Shown here: positions 1 through 7,521 of the stretch, piece after piece | Layout of the letters: each line of letters starts with the position of its first letter | Numbering within the stretch: position 1 is the first letter of the stretch | Source of the DNA: Desulfobacterales bacterium | Lineage (GTDB): Bacteria > Desulfobacterota > Desulfobacteria > Desulfobacterales > UBA2174_A | Reading direction: 5' to 3' | NCBI GenBank assembly: GCA_025454075.1 | Contig: JALOPD010000096.1 | Span: 1 to 12,186 of the forward strand | Length of the DNA: 12,186 bases | Program-made: the position numbers and the translations under genes | Notes under the pieces: model-generated | Seen by the model: only the letters and a program-made list of their open reading frames with translations | Told to the model about the DNA's origin: nothing | The model's database searches: none

Positions 1-360
1 CTCGACCGGGTCGCCACCGTGGCCACCACGGCCACCCGTCCGGTCACCAACAAGCGCACCATCGACACCACGGTCCTCGTGCAGGACAACCACACCGTCG
101 TCATCGGCGGCTTGATCGACGACAACCGCAACTCGAACGAGACCAAGGTGCCGGGGCTGGGCGACATCCCTCTTTTCGGGTGGCTGTTCAAGACCCAGAG
201 CGATGCCAATCAGAAGACCAACCTTTACGTCTTTCTCACCCCCCGGGTGATCAAATCCCCCGAGGAGGCCGACAAGCTGGTATCCGACAAGAAAAACCTG
301 CCGGACTCCATCCCCGAAAGGTTCAAGGGCGGGGAGATCAAACTCTACAATGGCAAGTGA
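1..360 (+). CDS. gspD: Type II secretion secretin GspD, C-terminal fragment
   Basis: The frame is open from base 1 and ends at TGA 358-360, leaving the last 119 residues of a secretin that begins left of the window. Secretins form the outer-membrane ring through which the type II secretion system exports folded periplasmic proteins. The fragment contains the end of the secretin domain: the T-x-V-L-V-x-D-x-x-T-V-V-I-G-G-L-I strand, then K-V-P-G-L-G-D-I-P-x-F-G-W-L-F and the closing L-x-V-F-L-T-P-R-V-I. About 35 charged residues follow, as in GspD tails before or within the pilotin-binding region. The stop lies 9 bp before gspE, so the two are probably co-transcribed. PilQ secretins share the fold, but the neighbour and the post-domain tail favour GspD. 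Confidence 0.9.
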   Translation, partial: LDRVATVATTATRPVTNKRTIDTTVLVQDNHTVVIGGLIDDNRNSNETKVPGLGDIPLFGWLFKTQSDANQKTNLYVFLTPRVIKSPEEADKLVSDKKNLPDSIPERFKGGEIKLYNGK

Positions 361-369
361 TTCTCAACC

Positions 370-2127
370 ATGACTCCGCTTTCCGACATACTGGCGGCGC
401 GCGGCGCGGTGACCCCGGAGATGCTGGCCGCCGCCGACCGGCTCCGGACCGAAAAAGGGGGCCAGATCGGCGAGATCCTCGTCCAGCAGAAGGCGATCAC
501 CGAGGAGCAGCTGCTGGAGGCGATGGGGGCCCAGTTCGACATCCCCTATTGGCCCAAGCTCCCGTTGAACGACCTCGACCCCGCCCTGGTCGCCAAGATC
601 CCCATCCAGTTTCTGAAAAAACACTGCCTGGTGCCGCTCAGCTGCCGCAAGCCGCCGACGGCCGTAGACTGCGGCCTCAACGGGACCACAGCGGCGGACC
701 CGAACCAGCCCGTGTGCGAGGCCGGCTGCGTGATTGCGGTGCGCGACCCCATCGAGTTCCAGGCCCTGGACGATCTGGTGCGGATGTTGAACATCCCCGA
801 CTACCAGATCGTGCTCTCCGCCCGCGACACCATCCTGGCGGCCATCAACCTCCAATACGACCTGGGTCGGGACTCCGCCCAGCAGTTGGTCCAGGACCTG
901 GAAGGGGACGGCAGCGCCATCCTCAGCGAGATCGATGAAACCGCCGACCTCCTGGACGACACCAGCGACGCGCCGATCATCAAGCTCGTCAACCACATCA
1001 TCTCCCAGTCCATCAAGGCCCGCGCGAGCGACATCCACTTCGAGCCCTACCAGAACAGCTTCACCGTGCGCTACCGGGTGGACGGCATCCTCTACGACCT
1101 GCTCAGCCCGCCCAAGTGGATCCAGCCCGCGCTGATCTCCCGGGTCAAGGTCATGGCCAAGATGAACATCGCCGAAAAGCGCCTGCCGCAGGACGGTCGC
1201 TTCGACGTGCGCGTGGGGGACCAGGACATCGACGTGCGCGTCTCCACCATCCCGACCTCCTTCGGCGAACGGCTGGTGCTGCGGCTGCTGAACAAGTCCG
1301 GCTCCCTGCTGGAGCTCTCGGACCTCGGGCTCTCCCCGCAGCGCATGCAGCTGCTGCGGAAACTGGTCGTCTCCCCGAACGGCATCATCCTGGTCACCGG
1401 ACCCACCGGCAGCGGGAAAACCACGACCCTCTATGCGATCCTGCAGTCCATCAACAAGCCCGACATCAACATCATCACGATCGAGGACCCGGTCGAGTAC
1501 CAGATGAAGGGGATCAGCCAGATCCAGGTCAACCCGAAAATCGACCTGACCTTCGCCCGGGGGCTGAGGTCCATCGTGCGCCAGGACCCCGACGTCATCC
1601 TCATCGGCGAGATCCGGGACAAGGAGACCGCCGACATCGCCGTCCAGTCGGCCCTGACCGGCCACCTCGTGTTCTCGACCCTGCACACCAACGACTCGCC
1701 CAGCGCCATCACGCGCCTGGTGGACATCGGCGTCGAACCGTTCCTGATCTCCTCCTCGGTGTTGGCCGTGTTCGCGCAGCGCCTGGTGCGCGTGCTGTGC
1801 ACCGAGTGCAAGCAGCCCTACCGCCCGAAGACCGTTTACCTGCAGAGCATCGGCCTGCGGCCGGAGCGGTTTGCCGACAAACCCGTCTTCAAGGCGGTGG
1901 GCTGCGAAAAATGCTTCCAGACGGGCTACCGCGGCCGGCTCGGCATCTTCGAGATCATGGTGATGAGCGAAGAGCTGAAGACGCTCATCATTCAGACCTA
2001 CGACTCCAACCGGATCAAGGCGTTGGCGACCCAGGAGAAGATGGTCACGCTGCGCGAGGACGGGATCGAGAAGGTCCTGGAGGGGGTGACGACGCTCGAG
2101 GAAGTGCTGCGCGTCACGCAAGGGTGA
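370..2127 (+). CDS. gspE: Type II secretion system ATPase GspE
   Basis: Cytoplasmic hexameric ATPase that powers pseudopilus assembly in type II secretion; 585 residues. The N-terminal GspE domain spans about residues 1-165. The catalytic domain has Walker A G-P-T-G-S-G-K-T (344-351), an Asp box around 370-375 (T-I-E-D-P-V), Walker B I-L-I-G-E-I-R-D (410-417) and a His box at 431-443. A zinc-binding tetracysteine is present as C477-x2-C480 and C512-x2-C515, typical of GspE and PilB. An unusual stretch at about residues 91-122 lies between L-V-P-L and the A-V-R-D-P strand, where family members usually have only a short turn. It adds roughly 20 residues and brings cysteines C92, C101, C116 and C120, next to C86. 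The ATG at 370 follows gspD by 9 bp without a strong Shine-Dalgarno, which suggests coupling. No gspF follows, so the operon is split here. PilB is the alternative, made less likely by the adjacent secretin. Confidence 0.93.
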   Translation: MTPLSDILAARGAVTPEMLAAADRLRTEKGGQIGEILVQQKAITEEQLLEAMGAQFDIPYWPKLPLNDLDPALVAKIPIQFLKKHCLVPLSCRKPPTAVDCGLNGTTAADPNQPVCEAGCVIAVRDPIEFQALDDLVRMLNIPDYQIVLSARDTILAAINLQYDLGRDSAQQLVQDLEGDGSAILSEIDETADLLDDTSDAPIIKLVNHIISQSIKARASDIHFEPYQNSFTVRYRVDGILYDLLSPPKWIQPALISRVKVMAKMNIAEKRLPQDGRFDVRVGDQDIDVRVSTIPTSFGERLVLRLLNKSGSLLELSDLGLSPQRMQLLRKLVVSPNGIILVTGPTGSGKTTTLYAILQSINKPDINIITIEDPVEYQMKGISQIQVNPKIDLTFARGLRSIVRQDPDVILIGEIRDKETADIAVQSALTGHLVFSTLHTNDSPSAITRLVDIGVEPFLISSSVLAVFAQRLVRVLCTECKQPYRPKTVYLQSIGLRPERFADKPVFKAVGCEKCFQTGYRGRLGIFEIMVMSEELKTLIIQTYDSNRIKALATQEKMVTLREDGIEKVLEGVTTLEEVLRVTQG

Positions 2128-2131
2128 GGGG

Positions 2132-2180
2132 AAGCAACGAGTAAGGAGCAACGAGTTGATGCAAAAATAAGTAGCGAGTC
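2132..2180 (+). repeat. Degenerate heptad tract after gspE (GAGYAAC type)
   Basis: Seven consecutive 7-bp units start 5 bp after the gspE stop codon. The clearest are AAGCAAC (2132-2138), GAGTAAG (2139-2145) and GAGCAAC (2146-2152); the later units drift. The purine-rich strand is the gspE coding strand. It has the same unit as the tracts at 2215-2290, 3138-3179 and 10628-10662. Confidence 0.7.
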
Positions 2181-2276
2181 AACCCTGGATCCTCAACCCC
2201 CTTCCCGCTCACTGACTCATCACTCATAGCTCGGTACTCATACCTTTGGCTTTTCACTCGTTGCTCGTTACTCGTT
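2136..2276. repeat. Imperfect inverted repeat between convergent gspE and glycosyltransferase gene
   Basis: Arms 2136-2156 and 2256-2276 are complementary at 20 of 21 positions; 2145 and 2267 mismatch. The 99 bases between them hold the rest of the two heptad tracts. The pairing arises because each tract points in the sense of its own gene and the genes converge. Either read-through transcript could fold here, but there is no T-run, so it is not a standard intrinsic terminator. Confidence 0.6.
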
Positions 2277-2290
2277 ACTCATCGCTAACC
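2215..2290 (-). repeat. Degenerate heptad tract at the 3' end of the glycosyltransferase gene
   Basis: On the + strand the units are of the type ACTCATM and ACTCGTT in 7-bp register, with one 6-bp unit at 2250-2255. On the - strand they read GAGTAAC and GAGCAAC. The cleanest units are 2256-2262, 2263-2269, 2270-2276 and 2277-2283. The tract takes in the glycosyltransferase stop codon (2275-2277) and its last few codons, so the repeat has probably supplied the C-terminal residues S-D-E and the stop. Confidence 0.7.
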
Positions 2291-3141
2291 TTTTGGGCCA
2301 GCCGTTCATAATGCGCCGCCTCCTCCGTTCGTCCCCGCCTGCGGCAACCGCCGGCGTACACAGCGCACTTCCGCTGCAAGACACGCTGCACCGCCTCTCG
2401 CTGCACCGGGTTCAGGATATCGCTATTCAGCAGTTTCTCCAGGGCGGCGATCCTGTACCGATCGAGCCCCCAGGCCCGGGACAACTGGTCGGCATGCCCG
2501 CCGCGCTTGACGATGAGCGGGGTTTCGATCAAGTGCACGGGGAAACGGCAACTCACCCGCAGCCACAGGTCGTAATCCTCGCAGGCGGGCAGGCTCTCGT
2601 CGAAAAGCCCCGCCCGCTCGAAGAGTTCCCGCCGCACCATCACCGCCGAGGGGCTCACCAGGCACAAATCGAGCGAAGGCTCGAAAATCATCCCGCCGCG
2701 CTTGCGGTGCCGCTTGCCGGGGTTCACCCGCCGGCCGTTTCGCACCCAGACCTCCTCGGTCTGACAGATGAGGGCCTCCGGGTGCGAAGTGAAAAACGCG
2801 ACCTGGCGCGAGAGCTTGCCCGGCAGCCAGAGATCATCCGAGTCCAGGAAGGCGATCAGCCCGCCCCGCGCGGCGGCGATGCCGGCGTTGCGGGCCGCGC
2901 TCACCCCGCGGTTTCCCCGGCGCAGCACCCGGATGGCATCGCCGTAGCCCTCCAGAAGCTGCGGGGTGTCATCGGCAGAACCGTCGTCCACCGCGATCAG
3001 CTCGAAGTCCCTGAAATCCTGCGCCAGAACCGAATCCACGGCCTCCGCCAGGCACCATGCGCGGTTGTAAGCAGGGATGACGATGCTGACCAGCGGCGTC
3101 GCGGCGTCGACCTTTACCGCCCTATTTTTCGCGTCAGTCAT
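2275..3141 (-). CDS. Family 2 glycosyltransferase
   Basis: A 288-residue GT-A-fold glycosyltransferase with no predicted membrane segment. It would transfer a sugar from a nucleotide-sugar donor, probably during surface polysaccharide or glycoprotein synthesis at the inner face of the membrane; donor and acceptor cannot be read from sequence. The family core starts at residue 16 with P-L-V-S-I-V-I-P-A-Y-N-R. The nucleotide-binding D-D-G is at 52-54, the metal-binding D-S-D-D at 100-103, and the probable catalytic E-D-Y-D-L-W-L at 188-194. The C-terminal 50 residues are basic and helical. The gene lies 35 bp downstream of hrpA on the same strand and may share its transcript. The ATG at 3141 is chosen because it precedes the conserved core by a normal distance, but both its leader and its start codon lie within a heptad repeat and it has no clear Shine-Dalgarno. 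No other sugar gene is nearby. Confidence 0.85.
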   Translation of the reverse strand: MTDAKNRAVKVDAATPLVSIVIPAYNRAWCLAEAVDSVLAQDFRDFELIAVDDGSADDTPQLLEGYGDAIRVLRRGNRGVSAARNAGIAAARGGLIAFLDSDDLWLPGKLSRQVAFFTSHPEALICQTEEVWVRNGRRVNPGKRHRKRGGMIFEPSLDLCLVSPSAVMVRRELFERAGLFDESLPACEDYDLWLRVSCRFPVHLIETPLIVKRGGHADQLSRAWGLDRYRIAALEKLLNSDILNPVQREAVQRVLQRKCAVYAGGCRRRGRTEEAAHYERLAQKVSDE

Positions 3142-3179
3142 TACTCATAACTCATCTCTCGTTGCTCGTTACTTCTTTA
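3138..3179 (-). repeat. Heptad tract filling the hrpA-glycosyltransferase gap
   Basis: Six 7-bp units run without a break from 3138 to 3179. On the + strand they are TCATTAC, TCATAAC, TCATCTC, TCGTTGC, TCGTTAC and TTCTTTA. The tract includes the hrpA stop codon (3177-3179) at one end and the glycosyltransferase ATG (3139-3141) at the other, so nothing but repeat separates the two genes. On the - strand it carries stop codons in all three frames. Confidence 0.75.
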
Positions 3180-6100
3180 CGCCATTCGTTCGACCTCCCC
3201 GAACTTCTCCTCCAGCCGCTTGGCCGACACCGGGACCGCGGTTTTCAGCTCCTGGGCGAAGATCGACACCTTGTACTCCTCGATCATCCAGAACAGCTCC
3301 TCCAAGGCCCGGCGCTTTTCCGCCGAAGCGTTCGGCCCCAGCGCTTTCAGCAGCAGGTGAAGCCTCCCGGAGAAGGCTTGCAGGCTCTCCGACTTGGCGC
3401 GATCCTTCTCGGGGTCGACGAGCGCCCGCCGTGCGCGGATGGCCAACGCCTGGAGGTAGCGCTCCAGATGCGCCATCCGTGCCGCCGCATAGAGAGAGAT
3501 GAAATTCTGCGGCACCAGCCGGGACAGCTCCTCTTCCAGCCGGCTGCGGATGGCGGCCAGGGGGCCCTTGCTTTCGGGGAGCGCCCCCAGCTCCCGGCGC
3601 ACCGCGGCGTAGGCTTGGATGACGGGCATCACCGTATACAGCAGGCCGCGGCCGGCCGGCAGCATCCTCGGCGCGCCGTCGGCCGCCAGCGCGACGAACT
3701 CCTGCGGCGTGCGGACCGGCACCGCGAAGAGATCCTGCAGGAGGCGGTCGACCATGGCCGCCTCCAGCCGCCGCGCGCCGCCGAAATAACGCGCCGCCGG
3801 GTGAACCTCCTCGGGAAGCGCCAGGCTGCGTTTCAGAAACTTGAGCTCTTTGGCGAAATGAACGGCGGCCAGCGCGGCCACTCCCCTGGGATGGGCGGCC
3901 GCGGCCTGGTCGCGCCGGGTGAACAGTCTCAGGTTGACCCCCTCCCCTCCCGGCTCGAGGGCCGGATACGCCACCCAGAGGCTGGCCGCGGCTTTTTCGC
4001 CGGCGACCGTTTCCGGCAGGTCGCCGAAATCCCAGCGGGTGACCCCGGAGCGCTCCCAGCGCTGCCGCACCTCCGGCGGGATTCGGGCCGCCGTGGGCTG
4101 CGACCGCAAAAGGACGGGGTCCCGGCCGGACGCAAGCTCGCGGCCGTCGGGCGCCGTGACGGCCAGGCGCATCTTGAGGTGGTCCGGCAGCGCCTCGACC
4201 GGCCAGGCCGAGGAAGGGATGTCGACCCCGAAACGCCGGTGAATGAATTCGCCCAGCGCGGTGAGGAAGGACCCCCTCCCCCGGGGCATCTCGCGGAGGA
4301 TGACGTCCACGGTTTCGTTCAAGGGCACCAGGCGCTTGCGAACGGCCTTTGGCAGCCCCTTGACGAGGGTCTCCACCTTGTCCCGCAACAGCCCGGGCAC
4401 CAGCCACTCCACGGCGGCCGGCGGCACCGCCGCAGCCAGTGCGGCCGGCACCCGCAGCGTGACGCCGTCGGCATCGGCCCCCGGCTCGAAGTGATACCGC
4501 AGCTCAAGCGATCGCCCCGCCGCCTGGAGACGCTCCGGGAAGAGGCCCAGCTCGCCCTCGTCCGGGCGGTAGTTCATGAGATCGTCCTCCGACATGCGCA
4601 GGAAGCCGTCGCCGCCCTTCGTCTTGATCAGGTGGCTGAGCGCGCGGGTGTCGTACACGTGTCCAAGGCGTTCCCGGTAAAACGCCGCGAGGGCCTCGTC
4701 GCTCACCAGCAGGTCCCGGCGGCGGAGTCGGTTTTCGAGGTCCGCCACTTTCACCGCCAGGGCCTGGTTGTGCTTCAGGAACGCGAAGGGTTTGCCGGTC
4801 TGCCCGCCCACCAGCGCCTGCCGGATGAAAATCTCGGCCGCCTCATCCGGGCGGACCCGGCCGTAGGAAACCGACCGGCCGGGGACGATGACCAGACCGA
4901 AGAGCGTGACCTGCTCGGTGGCCGTCACCTCGCCGCGCGCGGGCTCCCAGCGCGGGTCCCGGTAGGTCGACCGGCACAGGCGGCCCCCCAGTTTCTCCAG
5001 CCAGCCGGGGTCGATGGTCGCCGCGGTGCGCGCAAACAGCCGCGAGGTTTCCACCATCTCGGCCGCCACGATCCAGCTGCCGGCCGTGTTGAAGAGCGCG
5101 GAGCCCGGAAAGATCATGGCCTCGCGGTCTTTGGCGGCCCGGTAGATGTTCTTGTCCTTTTTGAAGGCGATGTTGGCGAGAAAGCCGCTCAGGATGCAGC
5201 GGTGGATTTTCCCGTATTCAGGATCCGCAAGGGCGAAGGCGGAGTCGGCCCGGCCCTCTTTCCGGCTTTTCCGGCTTCCGACCTTCGAATCCGAGGGAGC
5301 CTTGGCGCCCCTCCGAATCCCGGATTCATGCGCGACCTCCATGATCTGGCGAAAGACGTCTTCCCACTCGCGCATGCGCCGGAACGACAGGAAATGCTCA
5401 CGGCAGAAGCGCCGCAGCGGGCCGGTGCTCTTCAGTTCCTGCCGGGCCTGCCGGAAGCGGTTCCAGATCTCCAGCAGCGTTATAAAATCCGAGTGCGGGC
5501 GGTTGAAGGCGGCGTGGGCCCGGCCGGCCTCGGTGGTTTTGTCCGCCGGCCGCTCGCGCGGGTCCTGGGTGCTGAGCACCGCGGCGAGGACGGCGATCTC
5601 CTCGACGCAGCCTTCATCCCGGGCCTCGATCAGCATCCGGGAGAGCCTCGGGTCGAGCGGAATCCGGGCCATCATCCGGCCGGTGGCCGTCAGCCGCACG
5701 CCCGCTCCGCCCTTTCCCCCTTCCGCCTTCGCCCTCCCCCCTTCCTCGATCGCCCCCAGTTCGAAAAGCAGCCGAAAGCCGTCGGCGATGCTCCGCGCAT
5801 CGGGGGGGTCGATGAAGGGGAACTCGGCGACGGAGCCCAGGTCGAGGGCGAGCATGCGCAGGATGACCTCCGCCAAATTGGCCCTCAGGATCTCCGGCGG
5901 CGTGTACGGGGGCCGGCCGAGGTAATCCTCCTCGGAGTAAAGGCGGATGCAGGTCCCGTTCGCGACCCGGCCGCAGCGCCCTTTGCGCTGGTCGGCGCTG
6001 CTGCGCGAGATGGGCACCACCGGCATGGCGGTGGTGCGGGTGCGGGGCGAGTAGCGCGGGATGCGGGCCAGCCCCGTGTCCACCACGAAGGTGATGCCGG

Positions 6101-7172
6101 GGATGGTGATGGAGGTTTCGGCCACATTGGTGGCGACGATGACCTTGCGGCCGGGGGCGGGGTGAAACACCCGGCCCTGCTCGGCCGCGGTCAGCCGGGC
6201 GAAGAGCGGCAGCACCAGCGTGCCGGGCGGGCCGGCGCCCGTGATTGCTTCGCAGGTCTCGCGGATGTCCTGCTCGGTGGGCATGAAGACGAGGATGTCG
6301 CCCGGGCGGCGGCCCTGGAGAATCCGGCGTACGGCGGCCGCGGCGTGTTCCACCGGAGTGAGGTCGCCCTCGCCGCCGGCCGCCTCCGGCGGCTCGTAGC
6401 GGACCTCCACCGGGTAGGTCCGGCCGGTCACCTCGATGACCGGGGCATCGGCGAACGCCTTGGAAAATTTGGCCGTGTCGATGGTGGCCGACGTGATGAT
6501 CACCCGCAAGTCGCGGCGCCGGCGGGTCAGAGTGCGCAGGTACCCCAGGATGAAGTCGATGTTGAGGCTCCGCTCGTGGGCCTCGTCCACGATGAGGGTG
6601 TCGTAGGCGGAAAGACTCCGGTCGCCGGCCGCCTCGGCGAGCAGGATGCCGTCGGTCATGACCTTGACGTAGGCATCCGGCGAGGTGGCGTCCTGGAAGC
6701 GGATCTTGTAGCCGACGGCCTGCCCGATGCCCTGCCCCATCTCCTCGGCGATGCGCCGTGCCACCGCCTGGGCCGCGATCCGCCGCGGCTGGGTGTGTCC
6801 GATCAGGCCGTCGATGCCGCGGCCGGCCGCCAGGCAGAACTTGGGGATCTGGGTGGATTTGCCGGAGCCGGTGTCGCCGGAGACGACCACCACCGGGTGC
6901 CGGCGAATGGCGGCGATGATCTCGTCCTTCTTCGCCGTGATGGGCAGGCTGTCGGGAAAATTGAACGCCGGGATGTTCTGCCGGCGACGGGCTTTGGCGG
7001 CGACGGATTTCGCCAGGCGGCCCTCGATCCGGTCAAGTTCACCCTCGTGGAGGAAACGCTCACCGGTATGCCGCAGCCTGGCCAGGCTGCCGCAGATCGC
7101 TTCCCGGTCTCTTGCGATGGCTTTTGGAAGCAGGGATTCAATTTGTCGTATTCGCGAATCAGCATCGACCAT
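3177..7172 (-). CDS. hrpA: ATP-dependent RNA helicase HrpA (DEAH box, DUF3418 type)
   Basis: Cytoplasmic DEAH-box RNA helicase of 1331 residues, close to the length of E. coli HrpA, which acts on stalled or colliding ribosomes. Helicase motifs appear in order: Walker A G-D-T-G-S-G-K-S (99-106), T-Q-P-R-R (127-131), D-E-A-H (196-199), S-A-T (228-230), T-N-V-A-E-T-S-I-T-I-P-G (348-359) and Q-R-K-G-R-C-G-R (395-402). Helicase-associated and OB-fold regions follow, then a long C-terminal part of the DUF3418 type found in HrpA but not in HrpB. Two low-complexity stretches interrupt conserved sequence: about residues 474-488 (Gly/Lys/Ala/Glu) and about 613-650 (Ser/Lys/Arg/Gly). The first is encoded by a 7-bp repeat. 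ATG 7172 gives the expected N-terminus, though no good Shine-Dalgarno precedes it. A candidate promoter lies at 7522-7550, beyond the mnt/hepT remnants. Confidence 0.95.
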   Translation of the reverse strand: MVDADSRIRQIESLLPKAIARDREAICGSLARLRHTGERFLHEGELDRIEGRLAKSVAAKARRRQNIPAFNFPDSLPITAKKDEIIAAIRRHPVVVVSGDTGSGKSTQIPKFCLAAGRGIDGLIGHTQPRRIAAQAVARRIAEEMGQGIGQAVGYKIRFQDATSPDAYVKVMTDGILLAEAAGDRSLSAYDTLIVDEAHERSLNIDFILGYLRTLTRRRRDLRVIITSATIDTAKFSKAFADAPVIEVTGRTYPVEVRYEPPEAAGGEGDLTPVEHAAAAVRRILQGRRPGDILVFMPTEQDIRETCEAITGAGPPGTLVLPLFARLTAAEQGRVFHPAPGRKVIVATNVAETSITIPGITFVVDTGLARIPRYSPRTRTTAMPVVPISRSSADQRKGRCGRVANGTCIRLYSEEDYLGRPPYTPPEILRANLAEVILRMLALDLGSVAEFPFIDPPDARSIADGFRLLFELGAIEEGGRAKAEGGKGGAGVRLTATGRMMARIPLDPRLSRMLIEARDEGCVEEIAVLAAVLSTQDPRERPADKTTEAGRAHAAFNRPHSDFITLLEIWNRFRQARQELKSTGPLRRFCREHFLSFRRMREWEDVFRQIMEVAHESGIRRGAKAPSDSKVGSRKSRKEGRADSAFALADPEYGKIHRCILSGFLANIAFKKDKNIYRAAKDREAMIFPGSALFNTAGSWIVAAEMVETSRLFARTAATIDPGWLEKLGGRLCRSTYRDPRWEPARGEVTATEQVTLFGLVIVPGRSVSYGRVRPDEAAEIFIRQALVGGQTGKPFAFLKHNQALAVKVADLENRLRRRDLLVSDEALAAFYRERLGHVYDTRALSHLIKTKGGDGFLRMSEDDLMNYRPDEGELGLFPERLQAAGRSLELRYHFEPGADADGVTLRVPAALAAAVPPAAVEWLVPGLLRDKVETLVKGLPKAVRKRLVPLNETVDVILREMPRGRGSFLTALGEFIHRRFGVDIPSSAWPVEALPDHLKMRLAVTAPDGRELASGRDPVLLRSQPTAARIPPEVRQRWERSGVTRWDFGDLPETVAGEKAAASLWVAYPALEPGGEGVNLRLFTRRDQAAAAHPRGVAALAAVHFAKELKFLKRSLALPEEVHPAARYFGGARRLEAAMVDRLLQDLFAVPVRTPQEFVALAADGAPRMLPAGRGLLYTVMPVIQAYAAVRRELGALPESKGPLAAIRSRLEEELSRLVPQNFISLYAAARMAHLERYLQALAIRARRALVDPEKDRAKSESLQAFSGRLHLLLKALGPNASAEKRRALEELFWMIEEYKVSIFAQELKTAVPVSAKRLEEKFGEVERMA
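5710..5751 (-). repeat. Heptad repeat inside the hrpA reading frame
   Basis: Six 7-bp units at 5710-5716, 5717-5723, 5724-5730, 5731-5737, 5738-5744 and 5745-5751. On the coding strand they are close to GAAGGGG. Because 21 bp equals seven codons, the tract stays open and encodes a Gly/Lys/Ala/Glu linker around residues 474-488, just before the conserved V-R-L-T-A-T-G-R segment. It shares period and purine-rich sense strand with the intergenic tracts, but not their GAGYAAC sequence. Confidence 0.55.
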
Positions 7173-7205
7173 GGCTAATCGAAATAGGCGGGCTATTGGC
7201 GTGGG

Positions 7206-7361
7206 CTAAACGGCTTGGGTGGAAGCATAGGTTTGTATCGCCTGGATGAACGCATCAAAATCGGAACTGTTTTTCCTGACCAGAGAAAGCGGCTTCGAAT
7301 CCGAGATAATCCAGTATCGATGAATGAGTGAATTATTGATTCTTTCCTTATCGATGTTCAT
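7206..7361 (-). pseudogene. HepT-like (HEPN, DUF86) toxin remnant
   Basis: A 51-residue frame starting at ATG 7361 and ending 33 bp before hrpA. HepT toxins are HEPN-fold proteins of about 110-140 residues. Here the first few residues (M-N-I-D-K-E) resemble a HepT start and are followed directly by what looks like the C-terminal third: L-I-H-R-Y-W, an acidic stretch with D-F-D-A-F, then an amphipathic helix ending in I-Q-T-Y. In intact relatives a comparable R-N-x-x-V-H-x-Y-W segment carries the catalytic R-x4-6-H. R7 and H14 could form an R-x6-H pair, so some motif geometry may survive. The most likely reading is a gene that lost its middle through an internal deletion. Its start overlaps the stop of the preceding remnant by 4 bp, the usual arrangement of mntA-hepT pairs. 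A genuine small protein cannot be excluded. Confidence 0.45.
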
Positions 7362-7477
7362 ACCAGCGACGCCTCGACCATAAGCCCGGCGCACTCACGG
7401 TATTTCATGGACACGTATTCAATCAGGTCGGTCCTGAGATCCGGATCGCGATCGATCAAAAGGACCCCTTCATCCAT
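7358..7477 (-). pseudogene. MNT-type nucleotidyltransferase antitoxin remnant (C-terminal part)
   Basis: From ATG 7477 this frame gives 39 residues ending in TGA 7358-7360, which overlaps the next start as ATGA. The sequence V-L-L-I-D-R-D-P-D-L-R-T-D-L-I-E-Y resembles the C-terminal part of minimal nucleotidyltransferase (MNT) antitoxins, where a D-R-D-P stretch precedes the last helices. The catalytic G-S-x10-D-x-D region is absent. The frame is open only to an in-frame TGA about 14 codons upstream, with a possible TTG start at 7504, so the catalytic half is gone. Together with the HepT-like remnant downstream it suggests a decayed toxin-antitoxin locus. Base composition is lower in GC than the surrounding genes, consistent with acquired DNA. 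The family assignment rests on recognition of a short motif. Confidence 0.4.
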
Positions 7478-7521
7478 ATTTTTTGCGATTCTTTTGACCG
7501 TCAACGTGTAGATTGAATTTC

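Noticed and set aside
350..373. Seven-codon frame ATG 350 to TGA 373 overlapping the gspE start
   Set aside because: No Shine-Dalgarno or conservation argument; it is easily a chance occurrence at the gspD end.
364..2151. 595-codon open frame antisense to gspE
   Set aside because: It is a shadow of a gene with clear ATPase motifs, with biased composition and no domain.
2132..3179. Heptad tracts as a CRISPR array or phage attachment site
   Set aside because: Units are 7 bp without spacers, no cas, integrase or tRNA gene is present, and the tracts recur after unrelated genes.
3162..7178. Uninterrupted 1338-codon open frame antisense to hrpA
   Set aside because: It mirrors hrpA in a GC-rich sequence, its composition is low-complexity (His, Arg, Gly, Asp), and it has no recognisable domain. 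hrpA has the full set of helicase motifs.
7206..7394. 62-residue version of the HepT-like remnant from GTG 7394
   Set aside because: The extra residues overlap the upstream remnant in another frame and look non-native; ATG 7361 gives the usual 4-bp overlap.
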